Shown: one piece after another, positions 1 to 11,424 of the stretch
Layout: the number at the start of each line of letters is the position of its first letter
How positions within the stretch are numbered: the stretch's first letter is position 1
Notes under the pieces: model-generated
Told to the model about the DNA's origin: nothing
Databases searched by the model: none
Seen by the model: only the letters and a program-made list of their open reading frames with translations
Source: Castor canadensis
Taxonomy: Eukaryota > Chordata > Mammalia > Rodentia > Castoridae
Assembly: GCF_047511655.1 (NCBI RefSeq)
Contig: NC_133400.1
Span: forward strand, 1,307,001 to 1,371,000
DNA length: 64,000 nucleotides
Reading direction: 5' to 3'
Made by a program: the position numbers and the translations under genes

Positions 1-105
1 GAAACATTCCACCAGACCTTTTTTGTGATGGGTATTTTTGAGATAGGGTCTCACGAACTATTTGCCCAGGTTGGCTTTGAACCATGATCCTCCTGATCTC
101 TGCAG
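1..105 (-). mobile_element. Composite SINE, B1-like part, cut by the window edge
   Basis: The text 'gagatagggtctcacgaact' followed by 'tttgcccaggttggctttga' is the reverse complement of the B1-like half of the composite SINE seen complete at 22,775-22,982. The linker 'gggtatttttgagata' is also present. The ID-like half and tail would lie to the left, outside the window. Confidence 0.8.
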
Positions 106-784
106 GCACAAACCAGGGTGTGGGCCCCTGGGCCTTGGGGAGGAGAGGCTGCTCTGGACAGGGCTGATCTGCAGCCTCTGCAGGGCACAGGCTTGGACAG
201 CCAAGGTGGCTTCTGCTTGCCCGCTGCATAAAGAACTATGGTTTTAAGCTTCAAGTTGGCCCCTGACAGCCTGGATCCAGGGACAGGCGCTGGGGAGACA
301 GCTGGCAGCCCCAACTACTGTCTGTGCTGGGAGATGGAGGCAGTGGGGTGGGGTGGAGGGGGCCTTGGTCTCAAAGGCATCATGGCCAGGGGTGGCTGCC
401 AGCCTCTGAGAGGCCACTCGTCTACATACCTGGGGAGCCGGGGCCCCTTGCTGGGTCACCACACAGCTGCCTGAGGAACGGGGCTTTCTTGGCTGTAAAG
501 AAAGTAGATAGTGTGTTAGAACCGTCGTGGGGCTTGGCTGTAGCCTGAGGTCCCTGAGGAGCAGGTAGGAGGGAGCGGTTCCAGGCAGCTCAGTCAGCCT
601 GGAGGCCCTGAAGGCCAGGGACACACTTTGACCCAGGTGCGTGGACCATTTCATGCTTGTTTTCTGTTACGTTCTTACTTCTGCACAGATCATGCATTCA
701 CGCATAGAGAAGGCACGGGGGAAGTGGGGAGAGGCCCTGCCCCTCTCTCCTTGGGCAGCTTCTTGTTTCCTTCCAGGTTTGTTA
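106..784. other. Unique intergenic or intronic DNA
   Basis: GC-rich single-copy-looking sequence. No exon with matching splice sites, RNA gene or clear repeat was recognised. Open frames here are short and overlap on both strands. Confidence 0.5.
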
Positions 785-864
785 TTTTCTGTGGGTGCTG
801 GAGGTGGAACCCAGGGTCTTGCATGTGCTGGCCAGGTGCTCACCACTGAGCTACACCCAGCCCC
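785..864 (-). mobile_element. ID-like SINE, reverse orientation
   Basis: The reverse complement reads like an ID element: A-box-type 'tagctcagtggtgagcacct', then 'gcaagaccctgggttccacc'. Only the tRNA-derived monomer is present. No B1-like partner is seen. Confidence 0.75.
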
Positions 865-1854
865 CTTTGGACTTTCTTGATTCAAGTGCCAGCAACATGA
901 AGGGACACTCATTTCCCTCTTTTGTGAATAGGTCTGCACCTTAGTTCTCACCCCACACCTGCTCTGGCCATTGCTCTAGGGGACTCCCTGGAAAGGCTCT
1001 TGTCTGTCTGCACATCCATTCCCCCCTCCCCACCCTGCCACAGCTGGAGAGCCCTCCAGCTGCCTCTGGGTCCCGATCCCTTGTAGACACTGGATGGCTT
1101 CCTACCTTGACCTCTATACACAGTGTGGGTGGGTGCACGCAGCTATGGGGCAGCTAGTAGGAGGTTTAGAGTGCTGATAATTTGGAGGTAGACTGTCTGT
1201 CAAATTAACTCCTGTGTGGTTAAATGTGGCCAGGTGATCTCTGACCCTCTCCCGTCTCGAGGTGGGGTCTGGCTCCCTCCACTGGACTGTGCCAGTTGGA
1301 GGCAGTTGGGCCAGGTTACTTGTTGCTAATAGGCAGACCAGGGTGGTAAGGAGGGTGCCAGGCTCTTCACACCAGTCCACGGAGGGTCACGCAATATACT
1401 CCCTGATCGGGGGACACAAGGCACCAGGACAAGGGGACCCTGGAGTGGCCCCTAGAGAGGCCACATGATGAGGAGCTAAGGTCTTCTGCCCTTGGCTACA
1501 CAAGGAACCACTTGGACAGTGGCCCCAGCCTCGGTTGAGCCTTCGGATGCTCTGCCTGCAACCTCATGGGAGATGCTGCCCAGGGTCACCAGGCTGAGCC
1601 ACGCCTGCCTTCCTGACCCCCAGAAACTGTGAGGCAACCAAACCCTGTCTCAGGTCCCAGGCTACTACTATGGAGTGACAGTGGATGACTGCTCCATGGT
1701 GTGATGGCAAGAGGGGTGCGTGCCTCCCTGCAACACAGAGAGTCCAAAGGCATTCTGGGTACCAGCACCACAGAGAAGCAAGTGGGCCCTTCCCCAAAGA
1801 TGGGTAGCTGAGGCCTGGAGAGATGGAGAACCGTGGAAGCCACCTGGGACTCCA
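865..1854. other. Unique DNA without recognised genes
   Basis: GC-rich sequence with no exon, RNA gene or clear transposon that I can support. A 'tcaaggtagga' on the minus strand near 1,098 resembles a splice donor, but it is isolated. Confidence 0.45.
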
Positions 1855-1925
1855 TTCATCCATCAAATCGTTCATCCAGCCACCTGTCCATTCACTCACT
1901 CACTCACTCATGCATTCACTCGCAA
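1855..1925. repeat. Degenerate TCCA/TCAC tetranucleotide repeat
   Basis: Imperfect 'catccatcaaatcgttcatc' passes into perfect 'cactcactcactcactcatg'. This is a small relative of the large TCAC array at 9.43-10.12 kb. Confidence 0.8.
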
Positions 1926-2007
1926 GCCTTTACGTCTGTGCCGGGCACAAGGCAGGCAGCCATGAGTGGCCGATTCATGGCTCCATCTTACCAGAAAAGA
2001 CAGTGAG

Positions 2008-2110
2008 TCAACAAATAGCTACAGATGGGGAAACTGAGGCTCAGAGAGGTGGCTGCACAGCTGGCACTGAGCCAAGCAGGGAGGTGAGGCAGCCAGCCTG
2101 TAACCTTGCC
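2008..2110 (-). mobile_element. MIR SINE fragment
   Basis: The MIR reverse-strand signature 'atggggaaactgaggctcag' followed by 'agaggtggctgcacagctgg' is clear. The element is old and diverged. Confidence 0.8.
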
Positions 2111-3244
2111 TCTCCTGTGCCTTGCGGAGACCGGTTCAGTACAATGTTCCTCTGGCCTTCCCATCCTGCTGGTCTCTGCCTCCAACTACCCAGCCCGTGG
2201 CAGAACCTTGCCATCCCACTCTGTGCTCGGTCTCTGGCTCACATTCTGCACCCCAGGGTGCTCAAGTACTGGCCACTGGCTCCCCATCCAGGGGCAAGAG
2301 GACCTCGGGCAGTGTGGGGTCAGCGAGTACCCTAGTCTCGGGTTCTGGCCCTGCCCAGGCTCTGGGTAAAGCCCCTTAGTGCTGCTGCACTGGTGTGGGT
2401 TTCAGCCAGCCGGGGCCCTTTGAAGTGGGGAGATCCAATCCCCGGATCCCGGGTGCACAGGGAGCCCCCAGAGGGGTGGGAGCGGTTCCCTTTCTTTCAA
2501 AAACAGTGACTGGCCCTTTTCAGACCGGCTGCCCCAGCGCCCTGGGTAACTCAAGACTGTGGTTGGCTGGCTGGCTCCTCTGGGGTGTGGGGCCACTGCC
2601 TGCCCAGCCCCCAGCCTCTGCTTTCGTCTTCTTCCAACCTGCCCTGCCCTCCAGATCTGGGCCTCCTCCCTGTCCTGGTTCCTTGCTAACCAGTTCTTCC
2701 TGGCTCTTCCTATGGATGCCCCCCACCCCTAGACTTACCTGGACACCCCCTCCCTTCTTCTGCCACCTTGGGAAACTGTGCAGGTGGGCTTTGGGGCAGC
2801 TGGATGGGAGCTCAATTCCTGTCTCTAGTGCTTCATGCCTGGGTACCTGGACCCCTAGCCCTGGAGCCCCCTTGTCTATACAGGGACAGTCACTGGCCTT
2901 ACCTCAAGGGTGTTAAGCAGCCAACCCAACCGCAGTCATTTCACGCAGACCTGTACCCAGTAGGAGTCTGCTCTGACAGAGGCCATTCTCAGGGGAGGAC
3001 ACAAGGCTCAGAGTTCTCCCCGCACTGGGGCCCTGGCACTGCCCACATGGTGGCCTAAGGTGGGCCCAGCACATGGGTCTCGGGTGCAGGTCAGGTGGGT
3101 GGGGAGTGGCCAGGATGAGGTTCACACGCAGCTGTGCTGCGCCTGTCCATTCTCTGAGCCCGCGTTGTGCCCCAAGATACGGCAGATGGATGAGATGGAC
3201 AGTGTGGACACTTCTGGCGCCTCCCAGCCAAGGTTGCATCCACA
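2111..3244. other. Unique DNA with two isolated minus-strand donor-like sites
   Basis: No gene is supported. On the minus strand CAG|GTAAGT (donor GT at 2,738-2,737) and GAG|GTAAGG near 2,907 match the splice donor consensus well. Neither has a convincing polypyrimidine/AG acceptor at exon distance, so no exon is called. They lie within what would be intron if the CpG island gene at 34.5 kb is real. Confidence 0.35.
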
Positions 3245-3365
3245 CGTGCTATGCTCATTCACTCTATCTCAGGTGACTCCATGAGGCTGGACTGCTTTCA
3301 CACTTCCAGGTGAGGAAACTGAGGCAGGGAGGGGTGAGGTCACTTGCCCAGGCCGTGCATTGGAA
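3245..3365 (-). mobile_element. MIR SINE fragment
   Basis: It contains 'ggtgaggaaactgaggcagg' followed by 'tcacttgcccaggccgtgca', which is the MIR core in reverse orientation. Confidence 0.8.
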
Positions 3366-3769
3366 AAAGTGGGGCCAGGAGGTGGGTCAGCTGCCCTGTG
3401 CCAGATTCTTGACACCTCCCTGGCTGGACAAGTGACCCCAGGTGGCAGACGTGTAAGAGCTAAGACAGAAATGCAAGGTTGTCACTGAAGACAGGGCAAA
3501 GAAAGTGAGTAGGGCTCTGAGGGAGAAGGGTGGCCCCAGGGTGGCCAAGGCCTCTGGCCATGTGGCCTTTAGCTGTGGCCTGGCCTTGGGTGGGTGTCTT
3601 GGGCACGGTGTTGGGAGTATCAAGACTAGAGGGTCAGGGAGAGTGGACATCAAAAGGGCTCTGTGGACGCCCAACACCAGGCCCTGCTCCCTGGCCTCTC
3701 CATTGTCCCTCCTCGGCCCCATCCTGGACACCAAACAGGAGGTAAGAAATCTGTACCATCAGGCAGGAC

Positions 3770-3860
3770 TGGGCTGGGAAAACCAGGATCAGAGAAGGGT
3801 GTGGCCTACACAAGGTCACACAGCTGCATGTGGACCTCGTCCTGGCCACCCCCCACCACT
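3770..3860 (-). mobile_element. MIR SINE fragment, diverged
   Basis: The end 'cacaaggtcacacagctgca' is typical of reverse MIR. The 'gaaactgaggc' block is degraded to 'aaccaggatcagagaagg'. Confidence 0.6.
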
Positions 3861-4299
3861 GAACAGAGTCCCCACCCTGCTCTGCCGGAATCCCCCTGGG
3901 GGCACCAGACACAGCCTGGACTCAGTTCTCTCCACTCTGACTGTGGGTCCCTGCCCTGGCCTCCAGCTACCCACTCTGCCAGAGCCCACCTGGGCACTGA
4001 GCCCTGCCCTTCGTCCCCTTGGCCTACACTGGACTGGCCTCCGTGGCTTAGCACTGCCCCAGCCAGCTGGCCACTCTCTAATGGGCATGGCGGGTGAGGC
4101 AGGTGTCCCATGTGTCTGATCTGCCAGCTGGGTCCTCCTGTGACCACACCCACCGGCCTCTGTGGAGCACTCTAGTCCTCAGGTGTCCACCTCTGCCCAA
4201 CCCACCCATCCCGGCTGGTTCACACATCAGGCCTGGGGAGCCGGGCAGAGGCTCTGCTCTGCAGCCCCTGCTGGAGGGACTATGGTGGTCAGGGGCGCG

Positions 4300-4650
4300 C
4301 CGGTTCCCCCACAAACTTCCCCTTTCCTCTTCCTTCAAACGCGGCCGCTTTCCTCAAAAATTCTGTCATCCGATCGCTCAGATAAACCTCTGCGGGTAAA
4401 ATTATATCCCAGGCAGGCCCAGAGGGTCCGTTTAACACATGGCGCAACTATCAGCTGCATTCATCTTAATTACTTTGGGGACAGTAGAGGCCGGCGTTGG
4501 ACTGCGGGAAACTGGCGTCCTGCCTTATCAGGGTGCATATTTGAGATCCTTTAACAAGAGGGAGATAAGGTGTGGGGACAATGATGTCAAGATGACAGCA
4601 AGGCGGGATTTCTGCTTGAAGACAGGGCCTCGCGGCCACCAGATGGCTGA
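4300..4650. promoter_or_regulatory. Candidate enhancer or insulator with GATA, E-box and CTCF-type motifs
   Basis: A non-repeat block that stands out from its GC-rich flanks by mixing AT-rich words with retained CpGs, including a NotI-type octamer at 4,341-4,348. Seen directly: AGATAA (4,380-4,385), CTATCAGCTG with an E-box (4,448-4,457), TTAATTA (4,466-4,472), CTTATCAG (4,524-4,531), AGATAAGG (4,563-4,570), TGATGTCA with TGACAG nearby, and CCACCAGATGGC (4,636-4,647), which matches the CTCF core pattern. GATA/E-box composites are known from haematopoietic and endothelial enhancers. The regulatory role is inference from motif density. Confidence 0.4.
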
Positions 4651-4829
4651 GACCAGACCCGGGCAATGCTCAGTTGCTGGATACCTCTCCCAGTCCCTTT
4701 GTGCCACAAAGGTGTGACAATGCTCATGAGGAAGACACTTCACTCTCCCAGATATCACTCATCAGTTTCTAGGAGAGCAGCAGGACTCGCTCAGTTGCCC
4801 GAAGCCCAGGCTCCTAAACCCATCCAACG

Positions 4830-4920
4830 GTCCCACTGAGATCAGCCTTGCCATCACTTCCAGGAAGCCCTCCCTGACCACGCAGCTAGTGCTGCCTTGG
4901 CCCAAGGAAACGCTCCACTT
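4830..4920 (+). mobile_element. L2 LINE 3' fragment
   Basis: The stretch 'ttccaggaagccctccctga' followed by 'ccacg' matches the widely repeated L2 3' end wording. Confidence 0.6.
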
Positions 4921-5339
4921 CTCCATGGGCCACTATCACTTCCAGCTCTGCCTCTAGGGGTGCCCAGAGGGTGCAGGGGCAGTCCCCTTGGTTTCACAGT
5001 GTCCAGAAGCATCGTATAGAAAGACCGCATGCACTCGAGGACACTGCTTGCCCTCACTGTTGACGCACACCAAGCTTAGTCTGGCCACCTCCTCCTGCTG
5101 CCCCCTCCGGAGTGCCTTCCATTGTGCTTGGCTTGCAGAGATGGGACATGGCATTGGGATCAGTGCCCCAAGAAGCTCCCAGTGTGCCGAGGTGAACAAA
5201 GGAAGTGCTGGGTCGTTCCAAAGCCCAGAGGGGGGCTGGTCTTGGGGTCAGGTGTGGAGGGCAATGTGGGTTGTCGGAACAGCTTTGAAAACCAGAGCCT
5301 CGGAATTACAAAGGGATTTTTGGGGGTAACTTGGTCAGC

Positions 5340-5440
5340 ATGCTCACTTCACAGATGTCAGCACTGGCTCAGAGAGGGTGCTGGCTTGCCCATGGCCACA
5401 CGGCAGCAGTGACCCTGGCTTGGAACTCCGTGCCAAGGTG
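5340..5440 (-). mobile_element. MIR SINE fragment
   Basis: It carries 'cttcacagatgtcagcactg', 'ggctcagagagggtgctggc' and 'cttgcccatggccacacggc', the reverse MIR order. Confidence 0.7.
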
Positions 5441-6479
5441 GTGATGTTCGAAGCAGTCACCTCTTAGCAAAGTGGGGGGATATGGGGTTCGGCTCCTGGG
5501 CTGTGTGAGAAGGGAAGAGACGTCCCCTCTCACACCAAAGAGCAGTCTGGGACAGACTGACAGTGCCCAGGCCCTCCAGCAGGTAATGCCGCCACAACAC
5601 ACAGGGGGAGGGGCCGTGTGTGTGAGGCAGAGACTCCGAGACCAGAGGAGGCCTGGGATGAGCACTGGCCTGGCCTCGGTGGACCCTACACCCTACCCCA
5701 GGATGGTCGTACATATGAGACCTCCCTGGCTCTGCCTGGAGTGGACGTCTCAGGGGCCTTGTCCTCTGTGAGGACACCTAGCCCTGGCCACAGCCCCGTA
5801 GCCTCAGTAACCTGGCCCAAGCCTTGGTGTCATGGCAAGAGGCGGTGGAAGGAGGAAGGTGTTCAAATCGTGCGTTTCATGGGACCCAGTGATCTTCCCC
5901 GGCCACAGCTGCTCAGGAAGAGTCCCAGGTGCATCCTCCATGGTTAGGTCAGCCCTGGGGACAGCAGCTCCCTCAGCAGGCCTTTTCTGGGGGCACCAGG
6001 CTCCTTGGGTCAGAGTCCGTGCAGGTTGCCTGATGTCACACTACACCCTACAACCCAGTGTGGCCGGACTGTCTTCCGGCCTTTCTGCCAGGTTCAGGGG
6101 CCATCTTGGGGTACAGAAGCCGTGGCTGCTGCAGTAAATGAAGGAAGGCCCCCTGTGCCACTCCTGAGACCCCGAAAAGGAGTTGCCCCTCTGGTCTTTG
6201 GAAACTGAGCCCATTTGGCCCCAAGCAAAGCCTCCGCATGAGGAAAGGGCCAGTGTGGCCCTGGCTCCCCTCCCAGACCCCACGGTGGCAGGGGGGGATG
6301 TCTCTGGGCACCCTTGGGGCCTGAGGCTGCAGTGATGACTCTCCTGACGCTTGAGATCACGGTAGTCGTGGTCTCTTTTTCAATCATAATTTTGCTTCCT
6401 GAGGACTGGGGCCAGCAGAACTCCATGGCGGATGCTGGAGAGGAGGGTGGTTGGTGCTCACAGGCTGCTGGCTGGAGAA
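5441..6479. other. Unique GC-rich DNA without recognised genes
   Basis: I found no exon pair, RNA gene or strong repeat in this kilobase. Open frames are present on both strands and show no conserved domain. Confidence 0.45.
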
Positions 6480-6660
6480 AGGATGCTTACTGAGTGCATC
6501 CTGCATGCAGGAGGGTGTCCCCAGCCAGTTGGTACAATGAGCACAGACGAGGCACCGAGCACGCCGGCCTTTGCAGTCACACTGCTGGAAGCAGGGGCTC
6601 AGCCCCAGTTTACGGATGAGAAACTGTGGGCCCCAGGTCACATGGCTCATCCATGGGGCT
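6480..6660 (-). mobile_element. MIR SINE, relatively long copy
   Basis: The copy runs from 'atgcttactgagtgcatcct' through 'cagtttacggatgagaaact' to 'caggtcacatggctcatcca'. It therefore retains both the 3' 'growing-list' part and the core. Confidence 0.75.
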
Positions 6661-7239
6661 GGACTCGCTCTCACTCTGGCCACTTCTATGCTCTGTCCAT
6701 CCTCTTGACAACTCCTGGACAAGCTGGTCTGGGACCTCCTGTCCCTGGAATGCCCGCTGTAATTCTGCAGACGCCCTTGCAGAGAAAGCCCAAGAGGGCG
6801 GAGTCCCCACTGTAGGGCTGGGGAGTGGGAGGAGAGTTCTGGGGTTGCTCTGGGCTGGCTAGAAGCCAAGGGATGCCTGTGTGCACCATTCTGCACGGCA
6901 GTGTCCCAAGGGAAGGGGACAGCCTGTGGTGTTTGCCCAACTCAGGGGCCTCAGCCTCAAGGTACCCAGCTGTAACTGGGTGGGACACCTTGAGCACACT
7001 TGGCCAGCTCTGGGACACAGTCACAGGCCCTCCCTGGGCTGGTCCTGGCTGAGTTTGAGGGGAGAGGAGGGGCTGGCTCCTGATGTGGGGGTGGCCAGTG
7101 GTAGCCCCAGGCCCTGGGCTGCCTCTCACTGGTCCTTACTCAGCTGTAACCAGCCCTGGTCTACTGACACTGAGGTCTGGCAGGTCACTGGTGTTCTAGG
7201 GTGGTCACCTGTCCAGGGACACTACTCCAGTCCACCGAA

Positions 7240-7345
7240 AGGTTCTTTTGGTCCCCATTGCTCAGGTCAGAAACAGATTCAGATAGGGCAAGTGATTGTT
7301 CTGAGGCCACACAGTAGGGAAGAGGCGCTGGGAACAGAGCCCTTT
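7240..7345 (-). mobile_element. MIR SINE fragment, diverged
   Basis: 'ctcaggtcagaaacagattc' followed by 'tctgaggccacacagtaggg' is a worn reverse MIR core. Confidence 0.55.
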
Positions 7346-9430
7346 GGTAGGCAGTGGGAGGTAGTGACAGGTGACTCTCTTCTGTGAGGCCACGGGGTTC
7401 TGGGCAGCCAGTCCTATTATTGTCACTGGCTGTGGGGCCTCAGTCAGTCTCTGGGCAGCTGGAACCAGAGGCCTGACTGGCTCCTCTTGGAGCTGCCCTC
7501 ATTTGGCTGACCTACAGCTTCTGAGCAGTGTCTGAGGGCGCCTGTCCCCATGGGCAGTGATCCCATCTGGGGAGGCCCAGTTTGGGTGGTGTGGGGACAT
7601 TGGGCAGTGCTTTTCATCACATGGACCTCTGACCACAGCGGCCTGCCAAGGGGTGGCCTGCATGTCCTGGTTCTGACCATGCTCCAAGGCAGAGGGCAGT
7701 CCTCCTGGTGTGGCCTTCTGGCGCCAGGCAGAGGAGGCCGTACAGCCACCACACCAAGCCTGCCCACCACAAGGCATGCCTGCTGCCCTTTGGCTCTGGA
7801 CACCTTGGCTCTCAAACCCTCCCCCAAGGGTGCAAGCCTTGCTCCTGATCCTCGAAAGCACTCAGCAATGCTGGCCACAGGACCTTTGTCCTCACTGTTC
7901 CCTTTCTGGAAGCTGCCCATCTTGAATTCCAGCTTTTGTGGCCACCCTGCAGCAATCCCGCAACCCCCCGACCAGGGCCTCTGGTAGCTTGTGTAATGTG
8001 GGGTGTCCAGCTCTGTATTCCCTTCCTGGGACCCAAGGATGCAGGGGTTGCCAGACCTTATGTTCCAGGGATGTCCCCCACCACAGAGTCCTGGGGTCCT
8101 TCTGACAGCACAGCAGCAGTGCCCCCAATCCAGTCCAGACCTCACTCCTCAGCAGAGGCTCAGGGGCTGTCTTTGAGACCAGAGCCCTACCACCATGAAC
8201 ACAAGCCCTAGGACTGGCCTGGGCTCCCTCCCCTTCCCCAGAGCCTGCCTGACCACAGTGCCAGTTGACACCATCATCCTGCTGAGGCCAGAGAGAGACA
8301 CTTGGACTGGCCGAGTGCATGAGAACAAAGCCACCGCACCTCTGCAGGACGCGCCTGGGACTTTGCCTCTGACACATGGCTTTGCAGAGGCCTGGGTCTG
8401 CAGGAGACAGTCGGGAAGACACCATGTCCATACTCCAGGGACCAAGTGGGCCCCATGCAGCCTGGAGCTCCCTTCTCCTACGAAGCATCAGAACACACGG
8501 CTGTGCTGCCCGGCCTCCCACCCTGCAGCCACAGACCTGCCCTGCGCTGGTCCCTTCTGGCTTGTAATTTACTGTCCGCGTGACTCCTCCTCTGCCGCCC
8601 GGGATGGGGACCCCACCCCCCCCACTCCCAGCCCAACTGGACTTTGGCTTCTGCCAAGTCGGCTTCACTGCCAAAGCCACAGAGGGGCTGTTATACAGAA
8701 GGGAAGGAAGAAAGAGGTGAGGGGCAGCAGAGCAGGGCCTGGGGGTGGGGTGACTGACAGGTGCAGGCTACCTCCCACCCTCCTTTGGGTCTCCACATGA
8801 ATATCACCTGCTGAGGCCACCTGTCTCCTGGCCACTCCTCCCTGGGCACCGACCTTCCCGGGTGTGCTGAACTCTGTGGCCCCTTCCTCCCATTACACCA
8901 CAGTTCACCAGGTTACTGTTTATCGCTTGTGTTTCCAGAGCTGAGTTTTCCATTAGTCTTAAGCACGGCTGTGACCCCGGTGTCAGGGACGGTACCCCAG
9001 GACAAGGGACATGGCAGGCATCTATTTGGGGAAGGAGTGAGTATGTGGTCATGCTCCACCTACCGCTTCCCTGGGGTGGCCCTCCACACAGCTGTCCTTT
9101 CCTCTCTCCCAGGCGACAGGCACACGGAGCGCCTGCTGGGGGAGTGGGCACTGGGGTCCCCAGCTGATGGCAGCCACCAGGAAATGGAGCAGAGCAGCAG
9201 GCTTCCTGAGTTTTCTGTTTTGGTACTGGGATTTGAAGGCTTCCTGATTTTTTAGGAAAAGCCAGCAATGCAGGTTTTAAAGTGAAATCTCCCCAATTTT
9301 AAACTCTGGCAACAGATTCGCGTAAAACAAAGTAAGTAGTGTGTGGGCTTAAGCTGCTGCTGGATCCTGCCTGTGGTTTGCTGCGTGTGACCCTCCTCTG
9401 CGCGCACACATTCCAAGCTGTCCCCACAGG
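7346..9430. other. Unique DNA without recognised genes
   Basis: About 2 kb of GC-rich sequence. It contains a C-rich run near 8,610 and no supported exon, RNA or transposon. Long minus-strand open frames at 7.4-8.7 kb have no recognisable domain and overlap open frames on the other strand. Confidence 0.45.
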
Positions 9431-9436
9431 CTGCCC

Positions 9437-10118
9437 ATGCACTCACTCACTCACTCGTTCCCTCCCTCCCTCCCTCCCTCCCTCACTCACTCATTCACTC
9501 ACTCACTCATTCACTCACTCGTTCACTCACTCACTCACTCACTCATTCACTCACTCGTTCACTCACTCACTCATTCACTCACTCGTTCCCTCCCTCCCTC
9601 CCTCCCTCCCTCCCTCGTTCACTCACTCACTCATTCACTCACTCGTTCACTCACTCACTCATTCACTCACTCATTCACTCACTCATTCACTCACTCGTTC
9701 ACTCACTCACTCATTCACTCACTCGTTCACTCACTCACTCATTCACTCACTCATTCACTCACTCATTCACTCACTCGTTCACTCACTCACTCATTCACTC
9801 ACTCGTTCACTCACTCACTCATTCACTCACTCGTTCACTCACTCACTCATTCACTCACTCGTTCCCTCCCAACCTCCCTCACTCACTCGTTCACTCACTC
9901 GCTCGCTCACTTGTTCACTCACTCGCTCGCTCACTCGTTCACTCACTCATTCACTCACTCATTCACTCACTCGTTCACTCACTCACTTATTCACTCACTC
10001 ATTCCCTCACTTGTTCACTCAATCACTCGCTTACTCACTCAATCACTCGCTTACTCACTCACTCACTCACTCACTGGTTCACTCCCTCATTCACTCTCTC
10101 CCTCGTTCACTCAACCCA
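9437..10118. repeat. Large TCAC-based tetranucleotide array with higher-order units
   Basis: About 680 bases of TCAC/TCAT/TCGT/TCCC tetranucleotides. Blocks such as 'cactcactcattcactcact' alternate with 'cactcactcgttcactcact', and pure TCCC runs occur at 9,461-9,484 and 9,585-9,617. Units of 12-20 bases recur, so this is a short tandem repeat grown by segmental duplication. The right end is more degenerate (AATC, GCTC and GCTT variants). Because the period is four and no stop arises, two overlapping plus-strand frames stay open for about 260 codons with Thr-His-Ser-Leu repeats. They are not genes. Confidence 0.97.
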
Positions 10119-10221
10119 ATGATCTCCTGACTCCCGGCTGCCATGCTCTGGAAGGTTCAAGGCAGTTCCAGAATCCCACTGGACCAGGAAGTCCTTCCCT
10201 TGGCAAAGGCCTGTGAGCTCC

Positions 10222-10292
10222 CTACTAGCAGAGCTCAGAGGGGCTGGGCAAAGTGCCCACGGTCACACAGCAGGCTGTGCAGAGGTTCTTTA
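10222..10292 (-). mobile_element. MIR SINE fragment
   Basis: It carries 'agagctcagaggggctgggc', then 'aaagtgcccacggtcacaca' and 'gcagg', the reverse MIR order. Confidence 0.65.
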
Positions 10293-10729
10293 GAGGGTGA
10301 GTGCTGGGGCATGTCGGGGGTCGGAGCAGAGGCCTGCTTGCCTGAGTCGGCCCTGTGACCTGCACACCTGGGCCTGGCAAAGCTACCAGCCACCAGGGTG
10401 GCCCTGCTGTCTGCCACATTAGGCCTCTGGTTTCTGAGAAGTGGGGACCTCTGACTGCATGTCCAGAAGCCTGGCACCGGCCCCAAGGACTCCCTCCTCC
10501 ACCGGGCGATTACGCTCACCACCACCTGCTTCCCGCCTACGCTTAAGACGCACACATGAGACACGCACAGCACCAGGTGGGCACATGGTCACCATGGGGT
10601 CTCCTCTTCCTCCTCTCCACTCTGCTCTCCCAGGCCTGTGGCCTCCAGCCCGAGTCACTGACGTGGTCCTCGCCAGCTCCATGTTTTGTACGAGTCCGCA
10701 GGTCTCACTCACCACTGCCCACTCGGCTC

Positions 10730-10810
10730 CCAAGGCCCTATCCTCACCCCACTTTGCAGCTGAGGAAACCGAGGACTGCAAGCTCAGGATTTCCTGCTCC
10801 AGCACGCTGA
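10730..10810 (-). mobile_element. MIR SINE fragment
   Basis: 'ctcaccccactttgcagctg' followed by 'aggaaaccgaggactgcaag' is a reverse MIR core. Confidence 0.65.
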
Positions 10811-11345
10811 CCTCAGCCTGTGTCCCAGGTGGACCCTCCATGGCCAGGCCACAGCACCTGGCCACACCCTGGCTGTGTGACCCAGGTGTGCAGAGGGGCC
10901 CGTGGGGGTCACTCCTGTCTCCCCAGCAGCTGCTGCAGGCACTGGACATCTCAGGACAGTGGGCACTGGAGAACACTGGGCCCAGAGGCAGTGCTGAGGG
11001 CTCTGGGTGGCGCAGTCCACCTCCCCCAGGTGTTTTTCTCCATTGGCTGCTGGGCGGTAGGGAGGGAAGGAAGGAGGTGCAGGGGGCACACGGAGGCCGG
11101 GGGGGCAGGTGAAGAGGGTGGGGGTCTGGCTTAAGCCTGGGACGACTGGTGGGGAGGGGGCTCAGGCAGGAGGGCAGGGAAGTGGGCCTGAAAGATGGAG
11201 GACAGAGAAGGCTCTGGATGAAAGAGAGAAGCGCTCACAATTTGGCTTGGTGTGTCCAGTTGGCACTCCACACACCTGCTGATCGGACGGGTGGACTTCT
11301 GGTTGGTAAAGCCATTCCAAGGCCCGTGGGTTCTGCTGACCCTGA

Positions 11346-11424
11346 CTTTTTTTTTCTTTTTTTTTTTGCAAGCGCTTCATGCTTGCAAAGTGAACACTTT
11401 ACTGCTTGAGCCACACTTCCAGTC
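11346..11424 (-). mobile_element. ID-like SINE with poly(T)-side tail
   Basis: A T-rich tract at 11,347-11,368 is followed by the reverse complement of the ID-like monomer: 'gcttcatgcttgcaaag', then 'actgcttgagccacacttcc'. Part of the right monomer ('gagttcaaaccccag') is lost. Confidence 0.8.

Noticed and set aside
2730-2740. Perfect minus-strand splice donor CAG|GTAAGT
   Set aside because: No acceptor with a polypyrimidine tract at exon distance and no conserved frame; single donor matches are expected by chance in 64 kb.
7444-8680. Minus-strand frames of 233 and 262 codons
   Set aside because: GC-rich DNA with overlapping frames in the opposite strand, no domain, no splice sites at sensible places.
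9339-10216. Two overlapping plus-strand frames of about 260 codons rich in Thr-His-Ser-Leu
   Set aside because: They are the translation of a stop-free tetranucleotide array; more than one frame is open at once, and nothing outside the array supports coding.
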